A program made the position numbers and the translations under genes. Of a stretch of DNA of 37,437 nucleotides, positions 1 through 8,592 are shown piece by piece; positions within the stretch are counted from its first letter, which is position 1, and every line of letters begins with the position of its first letter. The notes below the pieces were generated by a model. The model made no database searches. It was not told the DNA's origin and saw only the letters and a program-made list of their open reading frames with translations. The DNA is from an uncultured Clostridia bacterium (GTDB taxonomy: Bacteria > Bacillota_A > Clostridia > TANB77 > CAG-508). Location: the NCBI GenBank assembly GCA_944390995.1, contig CALXSA010000010.1, positions 1 to 37,437 on the forward strand. Direction: 5' to 3'.

Positions 1-106
1 TTATTTCACGCATATATCAATTCTTAAGCATGTTTCAAATTCTTTAAAATTCGAGAGAAAACCAGTGTAAATAATTGTAAAACTAGTGATAAGGAGGTGT
101 TAATAT

Positions 107-784
107 GTGCTGAATTATACAAAAAGAAATAATTATGTCATAGCTTTAGTAATTACTATTTTACTTTGTGTAGTGCTATTTATTGTTCTAGACTATTCAG
201 TAATACAAGGAACTAACATTACAACCAACACGGAAATTTCTAGTTGGAAAGAAAACAATTATGGCAAAAGAATTCCACTTGATGTTATGAGCTTGGAAGA
301 TACATATTTAAGGCCAATGCAGATTGCGGACATATATGAAAATGTGACAATAGAGGAAAATACTGATGCAGAAGGCTTAGTGGAGTATTTGTCTAATGTA
401 AAAAATAGTACTTGGAGAATAGAAATTCCTAAAATAGCTGTTGTGGCTCCTATTAAATCTGGGACATCGCAAGAGGTTTTGGGAACAGCAGTTGGTCATT
501 TTGAGGGAACGACGGAATGGAATGGAAATATACCTTTAGCTGGACATAATAGGGGATACAGATGCAATTTCTTTGAGAAAATAAAAGAACTGGAGAATGG
601 AGACAAAATAATTTATTATTCAGAAAATGGAAAAAAGGAATATAAGGTTATAATGAATAAAATTATAGAACAAACAGATTGGAAATATGTACAGAATACA
701 GAGGATAACAGAATAACACTTATAACATGTGTGGAAAACATGCATGACTATAGGAGATGTGTTCAAGCGGTTGAAGTGTTTTAA
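107..784 (+). CDS. class D-type sortase
   Basis: Membrane-anchored cysteine transpeptidase that would cleave an LPxTG-like motif and attach a surface protein to the cell envelope. The protein has a short cytoplasmic N-terminus, one membrane segment at about residues 10-30 and an extracellular sortase fold in the C-terminal half. Visible catalytic residues are His147 (in LAGHNRG), Cys208 (in TLITC) and Arg216 or Arg217 (in DYRRC). Length (225 aa) is normal. The start is GTG at 107, nine bases after AAGGAGG (91-97). An ATG two bases earlier (105) reads only Met-Cys-stop, so it cannot be the start but may compete. The next gene encodes a protein with an LPRTG motif, so the pair is probably an enzyme-substrate operon. 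Class D is inferred from the sequence around the Cys and Arg; class B or E is less likely. Confidence 0.9.
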   Translation: MLNYTKRNNYVIALVITILLCVVLFIVLDYSVIQGTNITTNTEISSWKENNYGKRIPLDVMSLEDTYLRPMQIADIYENVTIEENTDAEGLVEYLSNVKNSTWRIEIPKIAVVAPIKSGTSQEVLGTAVGHFEGTTEWNGNIPLAGHNRGYRCNFFEKIKELENGDKIIYYSENGKKEYKVIMNKIIEQTDWKYVQNTEDNRITLITCVENMHDYRRCVQAVEVF

Positions 785-802
785 TAGATAAAAGTTTTGT
801 TT

Positions 803-843
803 TGACATATATGTCACCAAAGTTTCAGGGACTGAGGTGACAT
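803..843 (+). promoter_or_regulatory. alternative hairpins between sortase and substrate gene
   Basis: TGACATATATGTCA at 803-816 is a perfect palindrome. Its right half also belongs to ATGTCACC (811-818), which pairs perfectly with GGTGACAT (836-843); TCAG/CTGA can pair inside that loop. The two structures share bases 811-816 and exclude each other. They may set expression of the downstream gene relative to the sortase or act as a protein-binding site. Function is inferred. Confidence 0.4.
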
Positions 844-880
844 GCAGAATAAAAAAATTAGAAAAAGTAGGAGGTAATTA

Positions 881-2158
881 ATGAATAAAAACAGAATAAT
901 ATCGGCAGCAATGGTTGTAATATTACTAGTTACAATGCTAATGATATTTCCTAATAAAGCAGAAGCGGCATCAACATATTTTATAGATGAAGCAGACTTA
1001 TACTCTAAAGGCGAGCTTGTATGCTTTACATATCAAAACAATTTAATTGGAGTGGAGTTTGTAGTATACAAGAAGGATGGAGTGGAATATCCAGCTTACT
1101 GCTTAAATAAAAATTTGCCGGGTGTTACTGAAGATGAAAGCTATACTGTGTCTGTTGACAAATTGGTAACAGATAACAAAATTTGGAGAGCGGTTACAAA
1201 TGGATATCCATACAAAACTCCAAGTCAGTTGGGAGTAAATAGCGAGATAGAGGCGTTTGCAGCAACCAAAATGGCTGTTTATGATATGATGTATAACTAC
1301 GATTGGGATGATTTCAAGGGCAGAGATGCACAAGGCGTAAGAGTTATAAAGGCAGCAAAGAAAATATCGGACATAGCAAGGAGTTCTAAAGAAACAAAAC
1401 CTGTTTCAATTGTTAATTTTGGAAGTGTAAATGGTTTATGGGTTGTAGATAGCATAAACAAGGACTATGCAAGCAAAGAGTTTTCTATTAATGCTAATGT
1501 GGAATGCGCAGAATATACAATTAAGTTAAACAAGGTGGAAGACATTAGAGGTATAAAACTTGTTGACACAAACAATGTAGAAAAAAGTACATTTAAAATT
1601 GGTGAAAAGTTTAAAATTATGATACCTATTACAGAATTGTACAAGAACGGAACAATTGAAATAGAAGCTACAGCCAAAGTGAAAACAAAGCCAATTTTGT
1701 ACGGAGACTCTGGAAGCAGTTCAAAACAAAGCTATGCCTTAGCAGGTGCGGACTATGAATTTGACAGTACAAAGATAAAAGTTAATTATTTAAAAAATAG
1801 TACAAAAATAACTATTATAAAGAAAGATGCTGAAACAAAAGAGCCACTTGCAGGAGCAAAGTTTAACATCCTAGATGAAAACAAGAATATTGTATATTCA
1901 GACTTAGTAACAAATGAAAATGGTGAAATTTTTGTGGAAGGTATTAAGCCGGGAAAATACTATGTGCAAGAAGTTAAATCACCAGATGGATATACTATTT
2001 ACAAAGACCCAATATCAGTAAATGTTGGCTTATATCAAGGCTATTCACTAACAATGAATAATTATGAAGAACCAGAAGATGAAGAAAAAGAAGTAGAAGA
2101 TGCTTCTGATGAAGTGACAGGCGAGAAAATAGAAAATTTACCAAGGACAGGTTTTTAG
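881..2158 (+). CDS. secreted TED (TQXA-like) / SpaA surface protein ending in LPRTGF
   Basis: Probable surface adhesin or pilin-like protein. Order: signal peptide (about 1-30, cleavage near AEA-AS), a thioester-domain-like region (about 35-170), a middle beta-rich region (about 175-300), one SpaA/Cna-B domain (about 306-395, with ITIIKKD, YYVQE and TMNNY positions typical of an internal Lys-Asn isopeptide with a catalytic Glu), an acidic linker, then LPRTGF and stop. The thioester-domain Cys is probably Cys74 (YPAYCLN), but the position of the partner Gln in the TQxA motif is Lys130 (ATKMAVY), so a thioester cannot form in the known way. There is no hydrophobic segment or charged tail after LPRTG. 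RBS AGGAGGT precedes ATG 881. It is the likely substrate of the upstream sortase. Confidence 0.85.
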   Translation: MNKNRIISAAMVVILLVTMLMIFPNKAEAASTYFIDEADLYSKGELVCFTYQNNLIGVEFVVYKKDGVEYPAYCLNKNLPGVTEDESYTVSVDKLVTDNKIWRAVTNGYPYKTPSQLGVNSEIEAFAATKMAVYDMMYNYDWDDFKGRDAQGVRVIKAAKKISDIARSSKETKPVSIVNFGSVNGLWVVDSINKDYASKEFSINANVECAEYTIKLNKVEDIRGIKLVDTNNVEKSTFKIGEKFKIMIPITELYKNGTIEIEATAKVKTKPILYGDSGSSSKQSYALAGADYEFDSTKIKVNYLKNSTKITIIKKDAETKEPLAGAKFNILDENKNIVYSDLVTNENGEIFVEGIKPGKYYVQEVKSPDGYTIYKDPISVNVGLYQGYSLTMNNYEEPEDEEKEVEDASDEVTGEKIENLPRTGF

Positions 2159-2230
2159 AGGATACAAAAGATTATAAAATTAAAAAATAAGTGTTCATAG
2201 GGACACATCCTTTATTATAAATATTTTTAG

Positions 2231-2260
2231 AAGAAAAGCAATTTCAAATTGCTTTTCTTT
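2231..2260 (+). terminator. rho-independent terminator after the sortase operon
   Basis: A perfect 14-bp inverted repeat (2231-2244 with 2246-2259) of the form AAGAAAAGCAATTT / AAATTGCTTTTCTT, ending in a T-rich stretch. It lies 73 bases after the surface-protein stop codon. Confidence 0.75.
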
Positions 2261-2352
2261 GTGGTGATGAGACAGACATAATGCTTTAGAGTATGTATAA
2301 ATGTTAAAACCATTATCCTGTAACTTCTTGTGCGATTTTTATGCGTAAATTC

Positions 2353-2381
2353 TTGACATCACCACATAAATAAATTATGAT
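2353..2381 (+). promoter_or_regulatory. sigma-A promoter of the CNNM/CBS gene
   Basis: TTGACA at 2353-2358, a 17-base spacer, then TATGAT at 2376-2381, 65 bases before the start codon. The rest of the 287-base gap 2159-2445 holds the terminator and a possible degraded GGGACAC repeat near 2197-2208. Confidence 0.7.
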
Positions 2382-2445
2382 AATAGTATATATAATTTGA
2401 ATAAATGCGCATATTATATATAAGGAATAATAAGAAAGGAAGAGA

Positions 2446-3768
2446 ATGTTGACTCAAATTATAGTTTTAATAATTTTAATTCTGCTGAATGCTTATTTTG
2501 CGGCGACAGAGATTGCATTTATTTCTTTGAATGATGCTAAAATTGAGAGGGATGCGAAAGAAGGAAACAAAAAGGCTAAACAAATTTTAAAGATGCTTAA
2601 GTCTCCTAGCAAGTTTTTAGCGACAATACAAATTGGAATTACTCTTGCAGGCTTTTTGTCTAGTGCGTTTGCTTCAGATGCATTTGCTGATAAGTTGGCT
2701 CCAGTTTTAAATAATTTAATACCAATGGTAAGTCTAGAAGTGTGGAGAGGAGTTTCAATAGTATTAATAACAATAATACTTTCATTCTTTACTTTGGTAT
2801 TTGGAGAATTGGTGCCAAAGAGACTTGCAATGAAATACTACGAAAAAATATCGTATGCGACAATTGGCGTTATAAGGGGAATTTCAGTAATAACAGCTCC
2901 TTTTGTTAAATTGCTTACAGCTTCAACCAATATGGTATCAAAAATATTTGGTGTTGGTGAGAGCGAGGAGGAAGTTGTAACAGAAGAAGAAATTAAAATG
3001 ATGATAGCAGAGGGAGAAGAAAAAGGCACAATCGAGCAAGGCGAGAGGCAGCTTCTTAATAATGTGTTTGAGTTTAACGATATTATTGTTTCAGAGATAA
3101 TGACACCTAGAACAGACATGTATGCAATTGATATTAATGACAAAATAGAAGATGTTTTAGATGAAATAGATGAGTTTAAGTATAGTAGAATACCGGTTTA
3201 TGAGGAAAACGTTGATGATATAAAGGGAATTTTGTTTGTAAAGGATATTTTGAAACCACTGAAGGATAATGAAAAAATTGAGATTGACAAGATAATAAGG
3301 GAACCATATTTTGTTCCGGAATCAAAGGATATTGACGAGTTGTTTAAGGAAATGCAGCAAAACAAGGTGCAGATGGCGATAGTAATTGACGAGTATGGAG
3401 GTACAGCTGGTTTAATTACAATGGAGGATATTATTGAGGAGCTTGTTGGAAATATTTTTGATGAGTATGACGATGAAGAAATTGATGTAAAGAAAATAGA
3501 TGAAAATACTTATATTGTAAGTGGTTTGCTTACATCATATGAATTAAAAAAGGTTTTCGGAATAGAAATTCCAGAGGGAGATTATGAGACTTTATCAGGT
3601 TATTTATTAGATAGACTGGGAAGAATTCCAGACGAAAACGAGCATCCAGTTATTGAAGATGAAAAGCTGACATATAAAGTGGAGGAAATGGAAGACAAAA
3701 GGATAAAATATGTTAAAGTTTGCAAGAATATGGATGAGGAGAGCGAGCTGCAAGAGGAAGAAAATTAA
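2446..3768 (+). CDS. CNNM/CBS-domain membrane protein (HlyC/CorC, TlyC family)
   Basis: Integral membrane protein of the family often called hemolysin-like or CorC; members are linked to divalent cation (Mg, Co) export or homeostasis. Domain order: CNNM transmembrane domain (about 1-190, with the typical ATEIAFISL start and FGELVPKRLA motif), a linker with EEEIKMMIAEGEE, a CBS pair (about 205-335, starting SEIMTPRTDMYAID and including VQMAIVIDEYGGTAGLITMED), then a CorC_HlyC C-terminal domain (about 345-425). The ATG at 2446 follows AAAGGAAGAG. Length (440 aa) is typical and no residue is missing that I can see. It stands alone with its own promoter. The hemolysin name is historical; transport of Mg is family knowledge and not shown here. 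Confidence 0.92.
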   Translation: MLTQIIVLIILILLNAYFAATEIAFISLNDAKIERDAKEGNKKAKQILKMLKSPSKFLATIQIGITLAGFLSSAFASDAFADKLAPVLNNLIPMVSLEVWRGVSIVLITIILSFFTLVFGELVPKRLAMKYYEKISYATIGVIRGISVITAPFVKLLTASTNMVSKIFGVGESEEEVVTEEEIKMMIAEGEEKGTIEQGERQLLNNVFEFNDIIVSEIMTPRTDMYAIDINDKIEDVLDEIDEFKYSRIPVYEENVDDIKGILFVKDILKPLKDNEKIEIDKIIREPYFVPESKDIDELFKEMQQNKVQMAIVIDEYGGTAGLITMEDIIEELVGNIFDEYDDEEIDVKKIDENTYIVSGLLTSYELKKVFGIEIPEGDYETLSGYLLDRLGRIPDENEHPVIEDEKLTYKVEEMEDKRIKYVKVCKNMDEESELQEEEN

Positions 3769-3851
3769 TAACATAAGAAAATTAATTAGTAAGAGGCTGT
3801 AATGGTTATAAGTATAATCGTTCGATGCCGAGAGAAAGGGTAGGGAAAAAT

Positions 3852-5720
3852 ATGAACAAAAAGAAAGTAATAGTTTTAATTGTAGCATTAGTAATTTTAG
3901 TTGTGGCAATAGTTTGTTTAGTGTTATTTTTTAATAAAAGGGCAAAATATGTTTATGATGTAGTGGAAGTTTCGAATATAGAATATAATGTAATAAATGT
4001 TGACAACAGGTCTGGAGTTATAGATGGAGATGGTAATATTATTATAGAGCCAACATATAATGTAATACAAATTCCAGACCCATCAAAGCCTGTATTTATA
4101 TGCATGTCTGATTACAACACAGAAACCAAAGAATATCAGACTAAAGTGTTAAATGAAAAGAGAGAACAAATTTTAACTGGATATGAATCGGTACAAGCTA
4201 TACCAAATGAGACAACCGCAGATGGTATACCTTTTGAAAAGACTGCATTGAAATACAAGAAGGATGGAAAGTATGGCTTGCTTAATATTAATGGAGATGA
4301 GATAACTGACCCTATTTTTGACGAGATTTCTTCAATGACATATAAAGAAGGAATGTTTCTTGTAAAGCAAAACGATAAGCTTGGGGTAATAAATCAAAAT
4401 GGTGTTTTTGTTATAGAACCTGAGTATGATAATATAACAGCAGATAATTATTATGATGTGGAAACGAAATATCAAAGAACTGGCTTTATTGTTTGTAAAA
4501 TAGAAGAAAACGGCTACAGATATGGATATATCAACTATAAGGGAGATATGATTTTGAAGCCAGAATTTTCAGAGGTTGAGAGGGTTACTGAACTAGAAGA
4601 TGAAAAAAATGTTTATCTTGTGGCATATAAAGATGGACAGGCTGGTTTGCTAAGAGATAAAAAAGTTATTTTGAATTATGAATATGAGAGCATTTCATAC
4701 AATGCGTATAACGATGTGTTTGTTGTGCAAAGGAATGGCAAGCAAGGAATTGTTGATAGAGAGGGCGAGACAAAGCTAGATACAAAATATACTGAAATAA
4801 CTTTTGGTGGAATATATGTTAATGCACAAGAAGACGGACAGAGCAAGGTGCTTGACTTAAACGGAAATGAAGTAACAAATGGATATATTTCAAGCATGCC
4901 TACAAAAGATGGAGCACATAGTATTGTTTATGGAGAAGATGAGATATATAAAATAATAGACAATAGTGGAAATGTGGTTGTTGACAAGAATTACACTTAT
5001 ATAGAAGAATTGGACAATAATTATTTTATAGTTGCAAATTATAATAATAATGGAATAATAGATTTAACAGGTAAATCGGTTATTGATTTAAGATATAGCA
5101 GTATTTTTAAGCTTGATGGTACAGAACTAATTCAGGCAAATGATGCTTCAACTAATACTATTAGCTTGATTAATAAAAATATGGAGATAGTGGTAACTAT
5201 GGCTGAGGCAGAAATAGAAGTGGAAGATAGTTACGTAAAATTATATTCAGAAGACGAAATAAAATACTTTGACCTCACAGGAAAAGAGCTTACAGCACAA
5301 GAAGTTTTCCCAAACCATCAATTGTTTGCGAAAAAGATTAATGACAAGTGGGGCTTTGTAGATAAAGACGGAAATTTACAAGTTCAGAATGAATATGACT
5401 TGGTTACAGACTTTAATGAATACGGTTTTGCTGGAATAATGGTAGATGGAAAATGGGGAGTTATAAAGGAAGATAAGTCAATAGTGGTAGAGCCAAAATA
5501 CGAGCTAGATAGTATAAGCCCAATGTTTATTGGAGAATACTACATGGTTGAAGAATGGTATGGAAATGATTATTATACAAATGAAACGGACGGAGAAGAA
5601 GCTGAAAGTCAGACAGAACAGGAGAATAATGTGGAAGAAAGTAATAGCATGGAAAACAGCGAAGCAGAAAATAATGAAACAGTAAATAATGAAGTGGATG
5701 AAAATGTAGCTCAAGAGTAG
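3852..5720 (+). CDS. membrane-anchored WG-repeat protein
   Basis: A 622-residue protein with an N-terminal membrane anchor (about residues 4-26) and around twelve WG repeats (KYGLLNINGDEI, KLGVINQNGVF, RYGYINYKGDM, KQGIVDREGET, KWGFVDKDGNL, KWGVIKEDKSI and others), each of about 35-50 residues with a Gly-hydrophobic-Asp/Asn-x-Gly core. The C-terminal 50 residues are Glu/Asn-rich and low complexity. An upstream in-frame ATG at 3825 exists, but ATG 3852 directly before MNKKK and the membrane segment fits better, with GGTAGGG just upstream. Molecular role is unknown; WG repeats are thought to form beta-rich binding surfaces, and the anchor suggests an extracellular location. It is 36 bases upstream of the PLP-lyase gene and may be cotranscribed. 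Confidence 0.85.
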   Translation: MNKKKVIVLIVALVILVVAIVCLVLFFNKRAKYVYDVVEVSNIEYNVINVDNRSGVIDGDGNIIIEPTYNVIQIPDPSKPVFICMSDYNTETKEYQTKVLNEKREQILTGYESVQAIPNETTADGIPFEKTALKYKKDGKYGLLNINGDEITDPIFDEISSMTYKEGMFLVKQNDKLGVINQNGVFVIEPEYDNITADNYYDVETKYQRTGFIVCKIEENGYRYGYINYKGDMILKPEFSEVERVTELEDEKNVYLVAYKDGQAGLLRDKKVILNYEYESISYNAYNDVFVVQRNGKQGIVDREGETKLDTKYTEITFGGIYVNAQEDGQSKVLDLNGNEVTNGYISSMPTKDGAHSIVYGEDEIYKIIDNSGNVVVDKNYTYIEELDNNYFIVANYNNNGIIDLTGKSVIDLRYSSIFKLDGTELIQANDASTNTISLINKNMEIVVTMAEAEIEVEDSYVKLYSEDEIKYFDLTGKELTAQEVFPNHQLFAKKINDKWGFVDKDGNLQVQNEYDLVTDFNEYGFAGIMVDGKWGVIKEDKSIVVEPKYELDSISPMFIGEYYMVEEWYGNDYYTNETDGEEAESQTEQENNVEESNSMENSEAENNETVNNEVDENVAQE

Positions 5721-5756
5721 TTTTTAGATAGTTTAGATAGAATGAAGGAGATAACA

Positions 5757-7002
5757 ATGTATAAGGAATTTGGAATATCAGAAAAGGTAATAGACTTGGC
5801 AAGGCAAGTAGAAGAAGACATAAAACCAGTTTTTGAGGAAATAAACAAAACATGCGAATACAATTCAGCAAAGGTTTTAAATGCATTCCAGAAAAATAAA
5901 ATATCTGACATGCATTTTAACCAAACTACAGGATATGGATATGGAGACATAGGCAGAGATACTTGCGAAAAAGTCTTTGCAGATGTATTGAAAGCAGAAG
6001 ATTGCCTAGTAAGAGGTCAGTTTATATCTGGAACTCATGCTCTTACAGTTGCACTGTTTGCGTTACTAAGACCAGGAGATACAATGCTTAGTATTACTGG
6101 CAAGCCATATGATACTTTAGACGAAGTTATTGGAATAGTAGATAATGCAAGTTCCTTGAAATCATATAATGTCAATTTCGAGCAAATAGACCTAGCGGAT
6201 GATGAGTTTGACTATGACAAAATAGAAGAAAGACTAAAAAAGGGAAATGTAAAATTAATTGAAATTCAACGCTCAAGAGGATATAGCACAAGAAAAAGCA
6301 TTAAAATAGAGCAGGTTGAGAAAGTAATAGAACATATAAGAAAGTTTGATAAAAACGTAATAATTATGATAGACAACTGCTATTGCGAGTTTGTTGATAC
6401 AAGGGAGCCAACCGAAGTTGGAGCAGACATTATAGTCCGGGTCATTAATAAAAAACTTGGGTGGCGGCATTGCACCAAATGGCGCATATATTGCAGGAAA
6501 AAAAGAATTAGTAAACCTAGCAGCAGAAAGATTGACAGTACCAGGCGAAGGCAAAGAAGTAGGACCATCGCTTGGCATCACAAAAGCAATATTGCAGGGC
6601 TTGTTCTTTGCACCATCAGTAGTGGCAAGTAGCTTAAAAACAGCAGTTTTCGCAAGCAGAATGCTAGAAAAATTGGGCTATGATGTAGAGCCAAAATACA
6701 ATGATAAAAGGGCAGACATAGTCCAAACAATAAAATTTAATGATGAAAACAAACTTATAAAATACTGTCAAGGTATACAAATGGGCTCACCAATAGACTC
6801 AAATGTAATTCCAGAGCCATGGGATATGCCAGGCTACACAGATAAAGTAATTATGGCAGCGGGAGCATTTACACAAGGCTCATCAATAGAACTATCTTGC
6901 GACGGACCAATCAGACCACCTTATATTGCTTTTATGCAAGGCGGTCTTACATACGAATATGGAAAGTTGGGAGTTTTAAAAGCGATAGAAAATCTGGCTT
7001 AG
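5757..7002 (+). CDS. YnbB-family PLP lyase (methionine gamma-lyase / aluminium resistance family), read only with a +1 shift at 6438
   Basis: Family of fold-type I PLP enzymes annotated as methionine gamma-lyase-like or aluminium-resistance proteins. The first part (5757-6437, 227 codons) contains GQFISGTHAL, RPGDTMLSITGKPYDTLDEVIG, IEIQRSRGYSTRKS and IDNCYCEFVDTREPTEVGADIIV. It then hits codon CGG at 6438-6440 and drifts into unrelated sequence, stopping at 6632. If the C at 6438 is skipped, reading continues GSLIKNLGGGIAPNGAYIAGKK through LSCDGPIRPPYIAFMQGGLTYEYGKLG to the stop at 7002, giving 414 residues, the normal family length. The probable PLP lysine (SLIKN) lies just after the break, so neither half alone can work. 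Start: ATG 5757 with AAGGAG at 5745-5750, preferred over ATG 5742. See findings: mtaB has the same kind of break. Confidence 0.85.
6435..6450 (+). other. candidate +1 frameshift site (CGG, YnbB-family gene)
   Basis: In the zero frame the codons are GTC CGG GTC. Skipping C6438 gives GTC-GGG-TCA-TTA, i.e. the family sequence V-G-S-L. The core CGGGTCATTA matches the mtaB site CGGTTCATTG at 33841. Programmed shifting is inferred; a one-base insertion gives the same sequence. Confidence 0.55.
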
Positions 7003-7122
7003 TTGGAAAAAGAATTGCTTTTTGGCTAGGCAAACAAGCAAGAAAGCCGCAGGTGTGCTTTGGGCACATTGAGGACTTTCGTAGCGCAGTTTAACAACGC
7101 CAGAAACAATTATCTTTCCAAC
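7002..7122 (+). ncRNA. structured RNA candidate of unknown class
   Basis: The 160-base gap between the lyase and the flavoprotein gene is visibly richer in G and C than other gaps and folds into a long interrupted helix: GTTGGAAA (7002-7009) with TTTCCAAC (7115-7122), GAATTG (7012-7017) with CAATT (7107-7111), and TTTTTGGC (7019-7026) with GCCAGAAA (7099-7106). Inside it, GAAAG/CTTTC flanks a TGTGC-TTTGG-GCACA hairpin. It starts on the lyase stop codon. I do not recognise the class. It could be a cis-regulator of the flavoprotein gene, a small RNA or a dispersed repeat. Confidence 0.45.
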
Positions 7123-7163
7123 ACTAGAAAATAAGGTTGTAACAAAGACTAAGGAGCTTGCAA

Positions 7164-8471
7164 ATGAACGTAGTAATAATTGGTGGGGGGCCAGCAGGAA
7201 TGCTTGCTGCAATTGCCTCTGCACAGAATGGAAACAATGTAACTATATTAGAAAAAACGAATGCGCTTGGAAAAAAGCTTCTCATAACAGGGAAAGGAAG
7301 ATGCAACATAACAAGCAGCATTCCCATAGAGGACTTTATAAAAAACATACCAGGTAATGGTATGTTTATGTTTAGTAGCTTTAATAATTTCAATAATAAT
7401 GACATTATAAAGCTATTAGAGGAAGAAGGAGTTAAGGTAAAGACAGAGAGAGGGAACAGAGTGTTTCCAGTTTCAGACAGCTCTCGTGATGTTTTAAATG
7501 CACTGCTAAGTAGATTGAAAAAACTGGGTGTAAAAATTATTGTAAATGCAAAAGTTGAAGAAATATTGGTAAATGAGAAAAATGGCACAGAGCAAAATGG
7601 CGACGAAGTAGAAAGAAAAGACGAAAAAGTGGCATATGGTGTAAGAGTTAATATTGATGGGAAAAGCAAAGAAATTATGGCAGATAAAATAATATTGGCA
7701 ACGGGAGGAAAGAGCTATCCTGGTACAGGCTCTACTGGAGATGGATATATAATGGCTGAAAAATTGGGACACAAAATTACAAAAATAAGACCATCATTAG
7801 TGCCACTGAATGCAGGACAGAAAAGTTTAAAATATTGCAAAGAAATGCAGGGGCTCAGTTTAAAAAATGTAGGAATAAAAATTATAGATACCTCAAAAAA
7901 TAAAAAAATATATGAAGACTTTGGAGAAATGCTTTTTACGCACTTTGGAGTTTCTGGACCAACCATATTAAGTAGTTCTGCACATCTTCTAAGATACAAA
8001 GGAGTAGACGAGCTTTTGCCAAAACACGAGATAGTATTGAGCATTGACTTGAAACCAGTTCTTTCTGAGGAAAAGTTAGATGAAAGAGTTTTAAGAGACT
8101 TTGGAGAAGAAAAGAACAAAGAATTTAAAAATAGTTTAGACAAATTGTTACCAAAGAAAATGATTGGTGTAATAGTTGAATTGTCTGGAATAGCTCCAAA
8201 CAAAAAAGTTAATGAAATAACTAAAGAAGAAAGAAAAAGGCTTGTGCATTTGCTAAAGAATTTTGAGGTTGCTATAGACAGCTTCAGAAGCATAGAGGAG
8301 GCAATTGTAACCTCTGGCGGAATTGATATAAAGCAAGTTAACCCAAAAACAATGGAATCAAAAATAATAGAAAACTTGTATTTTGCAGGCGAGATAATTG
8401 ATGTTGATGCTTATACAGGGGGCTTCAACTTGCAAATTGCGTATTCAACAGGGTATACAGCGGGGCAGTAG
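7164..8471 (+). CDS. HI0933/YhiN-family FAD-dependent oxidoreductase
   Basis: Flavoprotein of the family annotated as NAD(P)/FAD-dependent or aminoacetone oxidase-like. It has an N-terminal dinucleotide-binding motif (VVIIGGGPAGMLAA), TGKGRCNIT near residue 45, KIILATGGKSYPGTGSTGDGY in the middle, and a C-terminal TSGGIDIKQVNPKTMESKI, FAGEIIDVDAYTGGFNLQ, AYSTGYTAG block. The insert domain typical of the family lies between. Start: ATG 7164, seven bases after AAGGAG (7151-7156); the upstream TTG at 7158 is too close. The C-terminus stops at YTAGQ, about ten residues shorter than many relatives, which usually continue past AGK. Substrate is unknown. The structured RNA candidate sits directly upstream. 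Confidence 0.9.
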   Translation: MNVVIIGGGPAGMLAAIASAQNGNNVTILEKTNALGKKLLITGKGRCNITSSIPIEDFIKNIPGNGMFMFSSFNNFNNNDIIKLLEEEGVKVKTERGNRVFPVSDSSRDVLNALLSRLKKLGVKIIVNAKVEEILVNEKNGTEQNGDEVERKDEKVAYGVRVNIDGKSKEIMADKIILATGGKSYPGTGSTGDGYIMAEKLGHKITKIRPSLVPLNAGQKSLKYCKEMQGLSLKNVGIKIIDTSKNKKIYEDFGEMLFTHFGVSGPTILSSSAHLLRYKGVDELLPKHEIVLSIDLKPVLSEEKLDERVLRDFGEEKNKEFKNSLDKLLPKKMIGVIVELSGIAPNKKVNEITKEERKRLVHLLKNFEVAIDSFRSIEEAIVTSGGIDIKQVNPKTMESKIIENLYFAGEIIDVDAYTGGFNLQIAYSTGYTAGQ

Positions 8472-8592
8472 AGTGAGTTATAGAGAGGAGAAGTTTTTCT
8501 GGAAAATTAAATTCTGACATCAACAAATTTATTCTAGAGCTGAAGTATTGATTTAAAAAGAAATACGTTTGTAGGGCTCGAAGGAGGATAAA

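Noticed and set aside
1..106. Gene end at the left edge
   Set aside because: No supported frame; only AT-rich leader sequence and the sortase ribosome site are visible.
2159..2230. Hidden hydrophobic sorting-signal tail in another frame after LPRTGF
   Set aside because: All three frames give only short Lys-rich or stop-interrupted peptides, no membrane helix.
6457..7002. Separate gene starting at TTG 6457
   Set aside because: Its sequence is the C-terminal half of the lyase family; the TTG lies inside the conserved NLGGGIAP motif and no ribosome site precedes it.
6897..7094. Short plus-strand frame covering the lyase end and the RNA candidate
   Set aside because: It overlaps the lyase out of frame and lacks a ribosome site; the region is better explained by RNA structure.
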